A stretch of 64,000 nt of DNA from Polyangiaceae bacterium (GTDB lineage Bacteria > Myxococcota_A > Polyangia > Polyangiales > Polyangiaceae). Location: the NCBI GenBank assembly GCA_041389725.1, contig JAWKRG010000002.1, forward strand, positions 124,001-188,000, read 5' to 3'. A program made the position numbers and the translations under genes. The notes under the pieces were generated by a model, which was not told the origin of the DNA, ran no database searches, and saw nothing but the letters and a program-made list of their open reading frames with translations. Shown here piece by piece: positions 17,739-25,063 of the stretch; within the stretch, counting starts at the first letter, position 1; each line of letters opens with the position of its first letter.

Positions 17739-19142
17739 TCAGGGCAACGCCGGACGGTATACCTTGCTAGCAGGGGTTGGCTTGGCAGCGGCAGGCTTGG
17801 AGGTCACTCGCCGGGGTGAATCGGCCTTTCGAGGCGCCACCGCGGGTCGCGCCTCCTTCGCATCGCGCACGTCCGCCGCTGCGGGAGCTGACGCCGTGTC
17901 GACGGCCACGCTGTTCGATGGCGGCGGCGTCAGCAGCTTCTGCACGGCGCTCTGGGTCGCGACGGGCGTCAAGGCCGCTGCCAGATGTGCCTGCTGTGGC
18001 ACATGCGCGTTCTGAGCGCGCCACAGCCCAACCCCTAGCGCCAGAAGCCCGAGGGCGAGCGCCACCACCACACCAAGACTGCGGCGCCGCCGCGAAGTGG
18101 CTCGACGCGTGACGGCAATGGCGTGGGTGCTGCTGCGCTCCGCCGCCACGACCGGGCGCCGCTGCGACGGGCGCGAGCTGCGGTCGCGCGCAGGAGCCGC
18201 CACCGGCGGAAAAGACGCAGTGGCCTCACGCCCGAGCCATGCGGCACGCAAAGACACTCGCGCCGCATCTTCGGTCACACCTTGGCCGTACAGCCACTGG
18301 GCCAGCGCAGTGCCCAGTGCCTTCATCGACGGCCAGCGTTTGGCGGGCTCTTTCTCCAGGCCGCGCTCCAGGATCGACGCCAGCAGCGGATCCACGCCGA
18401 GCGCCTCGAGGTCCGGGCACTCCTGGTCGATGATCGCGCGCAGGGTCGCGTTGTAGCTTTCCCCCAAGAAGGGCACGCCCCCAGTGATCAACTCGAAAAG
18501 CACGACGCTCAGCGACCACACGTCCGACGAAGCCGAGATGTTCGTCTCCCCCAGGGCCTGCTCCGGCGACATGTAGGCGGGACTACCGAGCACCAAGCCG
18601 TGAGTCGTGAGACGCCCCCCTGCGTAGTCGGAGATCGCGATGCCGAAGTCGATCAACTTGGGCTGTACGTTCCCGGCACCACTGGTCGCCAAGAACACGT
18701 TGTCGGGCTTGATGTCGCGATGCACCACTCCCGCTTCGTGCACGACGCGCAGCGCATCCACGATCGGAAGCAGAGTCTCCACCGCTGCGATGGAACTCAA
18801 ACGCTCTACTTCGCCCAAGTGATCCGAGAGACAAGCGCCGTTCAGCAGTTCCATGATCACGTAGGGATCGCCCTGGGGAGTACGCCCGCAGTCCAGCACA
18901 CGAACGATGGCCGGGTGATCCAAGCGCGCGAGGATGCGCGCTTCCGAGAGCAGTCGCTCGGCAGCGCTCGTCGTCGAGAGTTCGGCGTGAACCAGCTTCA
19001 CCGCCACGGGCATGTCGAGGGCCTCGTGGTGGCCTTCCCAAATCGCGCCCATCCCACCGCCGTCGATCTCGCGCACCAAGCGCACCGCAGTGCCTACGTA
19101 GGCACCGCTGCGGTAACGGGTGAGAGCGGCTGGGTCGGCCAC
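17739..19142 (-). CDS. Hanks-type serine/threonine protein kinase, membrane-anchored
   Basis: 467 residues. Kinase domain about 20-285: glycine loop GGGMGAIW (28-35), ATP lysine in VAVK (Lys49), catalytic loop HRDIKPDN (141-148) and DFG (165-167), followed by SPAYMSPEQ. The catalytic residues are intact, so it should be active. A basic juxtamembrane stretch (RRATSRRRR) leads into a single membrane helix (about 355-374), and a Pro/Ala-rich extracytoplasmic tail of about 90 residues lacks a recognisable sensor domain. Such kinases are abundant in Myxococcota. Transcribed divergently from the fatty-acid hydroxylase gene. Confidence 0.92.
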   Translation of the reverse strand: MADPAALTRYRSGAYVGTAVRLVREIDGGGMGAIWEGHHEALDMPVAVKLVHAELSTTSAAERLLSEARILARLDHPAIVRVLDCGRTPQGDPYVIMELLNGACLSDHLGEVERLSSIAAVETLLPIVDALRVVHEAGVVHRDIKPDNVFLATSGAGNVQPKLIDFGIAISDYAGGRLTTHGLVLGSPAYMSPEQALGETNISASSDVWSLSVVLFELITGGVPFLGESYNATLRAIIDQECPDLEALGVDPLLASILERGLEKEPAKRWPSMKALGTALAQWLYGQGVTEDAARVSLRAAWLGREATASFPPVAAPARDRSSRPSQRRPVVAAERSSTHAIAVTRRATSRRRRSLGVVVALALGLLALGVGLWRAQNAHVPQQAHLAAALTPVATQSAVQKLLTPPPSNSVAVDTASAPAAADVRDAKEARPAVAPRKADSPRRVTSKPAAAKPTPASKVYRPALP

Positions 19143-19235
19143 GTTGCAAGGTAAGCACAGCTATTACCTTTGCCCACATCTCTTTCGCCCGGACTCTGGG
19201 GGCCTTTCGCGGCCCTCAATATCCAGGCGGTTTGC

Positions 19236-19253
19236 ATTCTGTAAAAACAGAAT
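19236..19253. promoter_or_regulatory. 18-bp perfect palindrome upstream of the hydroxylase gene
   Basis: ATTCTGT-AAAA-ACAGAAT, a perfect inverted repeat of 7-bp arms in an AT-rich pocket, 13 bases before the ATG at 19267. It partly overlaps an alternative in-frame ATG at 19252. The form is that of a repressor operator (for example TetR-type regulators of lipid genes), but no such regulator is adjacent, so the assignment is inference. Confidence 0.5.
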
Positions 19254-19266
19254 GTATAGAATACCC

Positions 19267-20046
19267 ATGACCCCCGAGCAGGAACGGCGGTTCTTCGCCG
19301 ACGAACGCAGCCGCAGCGCGTTTCGGCAGCGGATGCTCGATCAGATCCCGAGCTGGTACTCGCCGTGGCTTCACTTCGCTGGCACGGCCGGCGTGGGAGT
19401 CGTTGCTCTTGCGGCGGCCATCCACGGCATCGAGCAGTTGGCGTGGGTGGAGCTCGTGACCGTACCCACTGTCTGGTTGCTCTCGAATCTCGCCGAGTGG
19501 CACGCGCATCGACACCTCCTGCATCGCCGCTGGAAGCCCATGGCCGTGCTCTACGATCGCCACACGCCGGAGCACCACCGAGTGTACCGCTATCGAGACA
19601 TGGCCATTCGCGAGCGCAAAGAGTTGCGTTTGATCTTGATCCCGGCGATGGGCGTGCTGGGTATCGTACTTGCAGCCGCTCCCGGCGCACTCTTGGCGGG
19701 CGTACTCATCAATGCCAACGTCGGCTGGCTGTTCCTCGCGGCATCCGCGAGCTACGTGGTCAGCTACGAGATCACGCACCTCTGCTATCACCTGCCTGAG
19801 GACAGCTTCATCGGTCGCCGCGCGTTCATCCGCTTCATGCGGGAGCATCACGCGCGTCACCATGACCCGCGGCTGATGCAGAAGTGGAACTTCAACGTCA
19901 CGGTGCCCTTCGGCGACTGGGTGTTCGGCACCATCGCGTCAGACGCCCTGGTCGAAAGCCTCTCTCCCGACGAGGAAAGCGATCGCGCGCCGGAGGGAGC
20001 CGACGGCGCCGAAAGCCAATCCGCAGCACATTCGACCGCTGCCTGA
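19267..20046 (+). CDS. Fatty acid hydroxylase/sterol desaturase family membrane protein
   Basis: 259 residues from the ATG at 19267 (ATG at 19252 is possible). Several hydrophobic segments alternate with histidine clusters typical of membrane di-iron hydroxylases: EWHAHRHLLHR, YDRHTPEHHR and REHHARHHDP, with a further His in ITHLCYHLP. These ligate a di-iron centre that hydroxylates or desaturates lipid carbon atoms at the cytoplasmic membrane face. The lipid substrate is unknown. The C-terminal 30 residues are acidic and disordered. A palindrome sits just upstream of the start. Confidence 0.8.
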   Translation: MTPEQERRFFADERSRSAFRQRMLDQIPSWYSPWLHFAGTAGVGVVALAAAIHGIEQLAWVELVTVPTVWLLSNLAEWHAHRHLLHRRWKPMAVLYDRHTPEHHRVYRYRDMAIRERKELRLILIPAMGVLGIVLAAAPGALLAGVLINANVGWLFLAASASYVVSYEITHLCYHLPEDSFIGRRAFIRFMREHHARHHDPRLMQKWNFNVTVPFGDWVFGTIASDALVESLSPDEESDRAPEGADGAESQSAAHSTAA

Positions 20047-20165
20047 GGACCACGCGGAGCTCTAGCCGACGCACCCACGGCCTGGGCGCGCTTTGTGCTG
20101 CCGAGCGAGAAATCCGGCGCATGGTCTAGCCAAGCCCGACGCCAGCAAGGATACTCTCGCGCGAA

Positions 20166-21665
20166 ATGAGCGATGCAGCCGTTGCGCGCCGAGGCCACCC
20201 CACCGGTCTCTGGGTGCTGTTCATCACCGAGATGTGGGAACGCTTCAGCTACTACGGCATGCGAGCGCTCCTGGTCTTCTACCTGACCGCAAAGATCGAC
20301 GCCGACAACCCGGGCCTGGGGTGGAGCAAGGATTCGGCCGGCACGCTGTACGGCATCTACACGATGAGCGTGTACCTGACGCCCGTGGCCGGCGGTTGGT
20401 TGGCGGACCGCTTTCTGGGCACCCACCGCTCCATGCTGGTCGGCGGCTGGATCATCGCCGCGGGCCACTTCACCCTGGCGCTGACGGAGCTCTTGGGCCA
20501 CGGCCCCGTGGGCGTGGCCACGTTCATGCTCGGGTTGTTCTTGATCGTGATCGGGACTGGCTTCTTCAAGCCCTGCGTTTCCGTGATGGTCGGACAGCTG
20601 TACAGCGAGGACGACCCGCGTCGCGACTCTGCCTTCACCGTTTTCTACATGGGCATCAACGTCGGCGCCTTCATGAGCGGCATTGGCGCGGGCACCTTGG
20701 GCGAGAAGGTCGGCTGGCACTGGGGCTTTGGCTCCGCAGGAGTCGGCATGGTGCTGGGTCTGCTCATCTATCAATACTTTCGCCCACGCTACCTGGGCGC
20801 GATTGGCCTCTCCCCAAAGGAAGCGGCCAAGCACCGCGAGCAGAACGAAGCGGCGGAGCCCGAAGAACTGGTGTGCAAGAAGTGCCACCTGATGCTGGGC
20901 GAACTCGCCGAGGGACAGCCCTGTCCGGACTGCGGCGACGCCGAACGTACGATGATGAAGACCAGCGAACTCGTGTCTCGCCCGCTTAGCCGCGTGAACT
21001 GGCAACGCATGGGCGTGATCCTGGTGTTGGCGCTGTTCGTGATCTTCTTCTGGGCCGCTTTCGAGCAGGCGGGCAGCAGCATGAACGTCTTCGCCAAGGA
21101 GAACACGGACCGTTTCGTGTTCGGCTTCGAGTTCCCAGCGACTTGGTATCAGTCGGTCAACCCGGCAGTGATCGTGATCTTCGCTCCGGTGTTCGCCTGG
21201 CTCTGGACCTGGTTGGACCGACGCCACATGCACCCGCGCACACCCACCAAGTTCGGACTGGGGCTCATCCTGCTCGCCACGGGTTTCGTGTTCATGGTGA
21301 TGGCGGGACTGAAGATCCAGAGCGGCGACAAGGCCGGTCCCCACTGGCTGCTGCTGGCGTACACCTTTCACACCTTTGGTGAGCTGTGCCTTTCACCCGT
21401 CGGCCTCTCGATGGTGACCAAGCTGGCCCCGCTCAAGATCCGTTCACTGATGATGGGCGTCTGGTTCACCTCCAACGCCATCTCCAACTTGGTGGCGGGC
21501 TTGCTCTTCGCCTACTCGTCGAAGATCGAGCAGGGCGCGGTGTTCACTTTGCTGGGCGGCAAGGCGGACTTCTACCTGGTGCTCGTCCTCGCGCCCCTCG
21601 TTGCCGGCATCATCGTGCTCGCCCTTTCGCCCATCTTGAAGCGCTGGATGCACGGCCTGCACTAG
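20166..21665 (+). CDS. POT/PTR-family peptide transporter with zinc-ribbon insert
   Basis: 499 residues. Helix 1 carries the complete proton-coupling signature EMWERFSYYG (residues 22-31), and ADRFLGTHRSM (80-90) is the MFS A-loop; FKPCVSVMVGQL follows in helix 4. This is the DtpT-like group that imports di/tripeptides with protons. Unusually, the central cytoplasmic loop between helices 6 and 7 (about 215-270) includes CKKC and CPDC (Cys237, 240, 253, 256), a CxxC-x12-CxxC zinc-ribbon-like element not normally part of POT transporters. The rest of the fold looks intact. Confidence 0.88.
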   Translation: MSDAAVARRGHPTGLWVLFITEMWERFSYYGMRALLVFYLTAKIDADNPGLGWSKDSAGTLYGIYTMSVYLTPVAGGWLADRFLGTHRSMLVGGWIIAAGHFTLALTELLGHGPVGVATFMLGLFLIVIGTGFFKPCVSVMVGQLYSEDDPRRDSAFTVFYMGINVGAFMSGIGAGTLGEKVGWHWGFGSAGVGMVLGLLIYQYFRPRYLGAIGLSPKEAAKHREQNEAAEPEELVCKKCHLMLGELAEGQPCPDCGDAERTMMKTSELVSRPLSRVNWQRMGVILVLALFVIFFWAAFEQAGSSMNVFAKENTDRFVFGFEFPATWYQSVNPAVIVIFAPVFAWLWTWLDRRHMHPRTPTKFGLGLILLATGFVFMVMAGLKIQSGDKAGPHWLLLAYTFHTFGELCLSPVGLSMVTKLAPLKIRSLMMGVWFTSNAISNLVAGLLFAYSSKIEQGAVFTLLGGKADFYLVLVLAPLVAGIIVLALSPILKRWMHGLH

Positions 21666-21669
21666 CGGC

Positions 21670-21707
21670 GCAGTACCGTCGCGGCACCGCAGTACCGTCG
21701 CGGCACC
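21670..21707. repeat. 19-bp tandem duplication
   Basis: GCAGTACCGTCGCGGCACC occurs twice in direct succession (21670-21688 and 21689-21707), immediately after the transporter gene. No function seen. Confidence 0.85.
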
Positions 21708-21761
21708 GGAGAACGCCCTTGCCGTAGACTGCACGCGTCTTCCGACTTGAAGCGTCGACAT

Positions 21762-21875
21762 CCGCAAAGGCGCAACGAGCGCGAAGGGGCGCAAAGGAAT
21801 AGTTGGTGGGCGCATCACTCTCGCACCAAACAAACAAACCCTTGGCGAATCTCTGCGCTCTTGGCGTCGTGGCGG
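21762..21875. repeat. Imperfect 35-bp inverted repeat, MITE-like
   Basis: The left arm 21762-21796 (beginning CCGCAAAGGCGCAACGAGCG) and the right arm 21841-21875 (ending CTTGGCGTCGTGGCGG) are imperfect reverse complements around a 44-base spacer. Together with the neighbouring element at 21921-22093 it fills the 427-bp gap between the transporter and the kinase, which has no credible gene. Sequences of this style recur as dispersed repeats in some large bacterial genomes; whether this one is repeated cannot be seen here. Confidence 0.5.
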
Positions 21876-21920
21876 CGAAAATACAAACGTCTCAAGCAGC
21901 GATGCGCTGACAGCGGCGTT

Positions 21921-22093
21921 AGAGCGGGGCTCAAAACTGGACCGAGCTGGGCGGTCGAGGCGCCGAGCTGGCGAGGTGCGAGCGAGGAGCGCCCGGAGCG
22001 TATTGAAATACGTGAGGAGGGCCCCGCAGCGAGCAACGACGCCAGGTCGGATGGATCGGCCGTCCGGCGACGGGAGGTTTTGAGACCCGCTCT
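21921..22093. mobile_element. 173-bp MITE-like element with terminal inverted repeats
   Basis: The left end begins AGAGCGGGGCTCAAAAC (21921-21937) and the right end, read on the minus strand from 22093, AGAGCGGGTCTCAAAAC: 17 bp with one mismatch. Inside is a further small palindrome (CGTATTGAAATACG). No coding capacity. The right terminus covers the first base of the kinase stop codon, so the insertion reaches exactly to the end of that gene and may also serve as its transcription stop. Confidence 0.6.
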
Positions 22094-24282
22094 TAGTGTG
22101 AGAAGCCGCGGCCGATGAACTCGCGGAGAATGCTCGTGGGCGGGACGTGGTCCGGGTAGATGGTGACGAAGTGGTCCAAGAGTCCGAGCAGCCGAAATGC
22201 GGTCGCGTAGGAGGGATCCGACTGCGGGACCTCGAGCAGGTAGCGCTCGGCAAACACCTTGAGCACGCTCAGTTCGTAGATCAGGGACGAATCGAACACC
22301 GCGTCGGCGTAGTGCTGGAAGGGAAAGATGTGCTTGCGTTCCCCGCGACGTACGCTGGGCCAGCGTGCCAGGTTCATAGCCGCCGTTGCACCTCGCGTAT
22401 GTCTGTCCCGGACGATGCGGCGTAGCAGGCGCACGTCGCTGGCGTGCACGCGGCTGAGTCGGTCGAAGGGCAACTGGGCCAACGGACACGCGAACACGCG
22501 GAACACACTGGCCTCGGGCAAACGTGACAGCAGCCTTGGGTTGATGCCATGAATCCCCTCCAACAAGAGAAGATTCTGGGCGCCGAGGGTCAGCTCCGGC
22601 CCCCCAGCGGGTTGGCTCGCGCCAAGCGCAAAATCGTAGCGCGCTGTTCGCACCGTTTCGCCCTGCAGCAAGCGCTCCAAGTGGTCTTGCAGCAGATCCA
22701 CCCGCAGGGCGTCGACGTCCTCGTAGTCGTACTCCCCGTTCTCGTCCTTGGGCGTGTCTTCCCGATCCACGTAGTAGTCGTCCAGGCTCAGTCCGACGGG
22801 ATGGATACCGTTGACCTGGAGTTGTACCGCCAGGCGACTGATGAAAGTGGTCTTGCCCGAGGAAGACGGGCCAGCGATGCAAACGACTCGCACGTCGCTG
22901 CCTCGCGCTTGGATCTCGTCCGCAATGCGACCGATGCTCTTTTCCTGGAAGCCCTCGCTGACTCGGATCAACTGGGACACATCGCCGCGAATGCACGCGT
23001 GGTTGAAGCTGCCAATACTGGTGATGCCCAGGGTCGCAAGCCAGCGATCTTGGTCCCGCGTCATGGCATGCGTCTGACGAGAGACTTGTCGAGCTTGCTG
23101 GACTTGATCCTCACTGATGGCGGGGCGTACCGAATGCACGGCTTCGCCATCCGCGGCGGGTACTGCCTTGCCGTACACCATCAATAGCCCTTCGTCGTCG
23201 GGCAGCACCGCGAGACCGGAGCCGAGCAAGCTGGTTCGCGACAGCATGGGTCCGAGCCGCAGTGCATAGACCTTGCCGAAAGAAACCAAGGGCACGGCGG
23301 GCAGTCGCCAAATGTCGAGTAGGCGCGCCACGTCGGACCAACCCGCAGCGCTGAAGAACGCGCGAGCTTCGTCGACCGTCCACAGCTCCTCTCGCAAAGC
23401 GGCGTCCTCGCGCACGAGGGCTGCCAACTGGCTTTCCAGTCGCCGCGCGAGCGGCAGGAGCTCGCCAGCGCTTCCGTTGGGTAGCCGCACGCGCTGCGCG
23501 AAACCGACGGAGTTGCTGAGAGAAAGCCCCAACTCCGGCTCGACGCGATAGGCGGCTTCGAGCAGCGCCAGGGCCTGGCTTCTGCGGTACACACGCTGCC
23601 CTTCCCAATGGCTGAGCAGCAGTGGTTCCAGCGCGCAGTCCGAGGTCAGCGGCGTACTCAAGGACACCGCCTTTCGATCGACCAGCGCCGCCACCACCAG
23701 ATCGTCACCGAGGGCCGTGGATAGCAGTGCTTCAGCAGGAGTGCCGGTGCGCACGCGCGTGCGCTCCCCGCGCACGACGACGTCGACACCAGTGCGCCGG
23801 GGCAGGGATCGCTCCCGCAGCAGCGCGCTGACGCTGTCCGTCATCTCCACCAGGCGGTCCGCCACGCCGTCGAAGAGAGCGGAAAGCACACGCAGGGCGA
23901 GCTCGGGCTGTTCGCGCGTCAGCGTGTCATATCCGGCCGGAGACAGCGTTGCCACGCGCAGCTCCGTGATGGCTGTCACCGTCGCCGCGCGAGGGCGATC
24001 TGCAACGAGAGCCAGTTCCCCGAAATGCTGGCCGCGCCGCACGTCGCCTACGGCCAGCCCGCGCCGCGAAATGGCGGCTTTTCCGCTGAGCACGAAGTAC
24101 ATGGTGCGATCGTCGTCGTCTTCATTGAGCACGACGCAGCCTGCGTCGTAGCTGCACTCCTCGAGGTACGCAGCGAGCGCGGCGCGGTCGGCCTGACTCA
24201 GGGACGCAAGCACTGGATCCCCAGCGGCCTCGAGGACGTGAGGAGCAGGTGGGGCGCTGGAGCGAGAAACGGCGGAGGACAC
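22093..24282 (-). CDS. Cyclic-nucleotide-binding domain fused to a uridine-kinase-like nucleoside kinase
   Basis: 729 residues, three parts. Residues about 20-140 form a cNMP-binding domain (FVLSGKAAISRRG, GQHFGELALVADRPRAATV: the phosphate-binding cassette is GELAL...RAATV). About 165-430 resembles the TGS plus threonyl-tRNA-synthetase-like accessory region seen in some bacterial nucleoside kinases. The C-terminal kinase has Walker A GPSSSGKTT (471-479), LSLDDYYVDRE and LLLEGIHGINPRL, as in uridine kinase/phosphoribulokinase. The kinase would phosphorylate uridine/cytidine or a related nucleoside. The fused sensor suggests control by cAMP/cGMP. Transcribed alone. Confidence 0.82.
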   Translation of the reverse strand: MSSAVSRSSAPPAPHVLEAAGDPVLASLSQADRAALAAYLEECSYDAGCVVLNEDDDDRTMYFVLSGKAAISRRGLAVGDVRRGQHFGELALVADRPRAATVTAITELRVATLSPAGYDTLTREQPELALRVLSALFDGVADRLVEMTDSVSALLRERSLPRRTGVDVVVRGERTRVRTGTPAEALLSTALGDDLVVAALVDRKAVSLSTPLTSDCALEPLLLSHWEGQRVYRRSQALALLEAAYRVEPELGLSLSNSVGFAQRVRLPNGSAGELLPLARRLESQLAALVREDAALREELWTVDEARAFFSAAGWSDVARLLDIWRLPAVPLVSFGKVYALRLGPMLSRTSLLGSGLAVLPDDEGLLMVYGKAVPAADGEAVHSVRPAISEDQVQQARQVSRQTHAMTRDQDRWLATLGITSIGSFNHACIRGDVSQLIRVSEGFQEKSIGRIADEIQARGSDVRVVCIAGPSSSGKTTFISRLAVQLQVNGIHPVGLSLDDYYVDREDTPKDENGEYDYEDVDALRVDLLQDHLERLLQGETVRTARYDFALGASQPAGGPELTLGAQNLLLLEGIHGINPRLLSRLPEASVFRVFACPLAQLPFDRLSRVHASDVRLLRRIVRDRHTRGATAAMNLARWPSVRRGERKHIFPFQHYADAVFDSSLIYELSVLKVFAERYLLEVPQSDPSYATAFRLLGLLDHFVTIYPDHVPPTSILREFIGRGFSH

Positions 24283-24363
24283 GGGAACCTCCTTGCTACT
24301 CCCGTGGCGCGCGAAATGCCATGCCCTCGCCGTGTCCGCGGTGGGCTGCGCCTAGGGCGGCGA

Positions 24364-24906
24364 CTACAGGCTCCCGATCCCGATGACCTTGGGCTGGCGG
24401 ATGGTTGCGTGCCCTTCTGGGCTGAGCAGCGCGATGGGCGCGGGCATGCCAGGCTGCCCGGGCGCCTTCGCGATCCAGATCTTGTAGCTCGTGCCACGAA
24501 TCGTGCTTGGCCCGAAGCCGGATGTCACCCCAGGGCGCACGTCCACTCGCGTGACCTGCGGTGGAAGCGCATAGAAGTGGAGATTGCCGTAGTCCTTCTT
24601 CAGGGCGTAGGGCACCACTGTCGAGCGCAACGAGCGGCCGTCCTCGTTCACGAGCACGCCGCCTGCGATCTTGACGAAGCGCGCGGCGCACTCGTCCAAG
24701 CTCGCGCTGCTGTGCAAGATGTCCAAGTACGTGGTCAGCGTTTCACGCACCTCCGCAGGGATCTTGGCGGCGTCAGGGCTCGAGTTGTCGGCGATAGCCC
24801 CGCTCGCAGTACCGGAGCCAGCGCGCGGCGGAGTGCTCGCGCACGAGACGGTCAGCGTGAGGGCGGCCAGCACGGCGACGGCAACGTTCGATTGGACGAT
24901 CCTCAT
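24364..24906 (-). CDS. Putative lipoprotein, unknown function
   Basis: 180 residues. The signal sequence ends in a lipobox (LTLTVSC, Cys near residue 22), followed by a short Ser/Gly/Ala linker. The mature part has ETLTTYLDILHSSASLDECAARFVKIAGG, here only outlined, and later beta-type segments (VRPGVTSGFGPSTIRGTSYKIWIA). One Cys pair is absent, so no disulfide pattern. Not recognised. It lies 81 bases upstream of nothing but the kinase gene's start on the same strand, so the two could share a transcript. Confidence 0.6.
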   Translation of the reverse strand: MRIVQSNVAVAVLAALTLTVSCASTPPRAGSGTASGAIADNSSPDAAKIPAEVRETLTTYLDILHSSASLDECAARFVKIAGGVLVNEDGRSLRSTVVPYALKKDYGNLHFYALPPQVTRVDVRPGVTSGFGPSTIRGTSYKIWIAKAPGQPGMPAPIALLSPEGHATIRQPKVIGIGSL

Positions 24907-25063
24907 CCACGAAGTCTACCGCGCGGGAACTCCCTCAGAAACTGCGGAGGCCTTATTTCGTCCGTCGCGAAGTCGCGCAATTCGAGGCAACCGGCCGGCG
25001 TTGGGCGCAGCGCGATGATTCCAGTTGACCAAGCGGAGGAGCACACCTACGGGAAGCCTCAGC

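Noticed and set aside
17733..17746. Small hairpin TGCCC-GTCA-GGGCA between the methyltransferase and kinase genes as a terminator
   Set aside because: Only a 5-bp stem with no T tract on either strand; too weak to list.
19857..21371. 504-residue minus-strand frame opposite the second POT transporter
   Set aside because: Antisense shadow; the plus strand carries full POT signatures and membrane helices.
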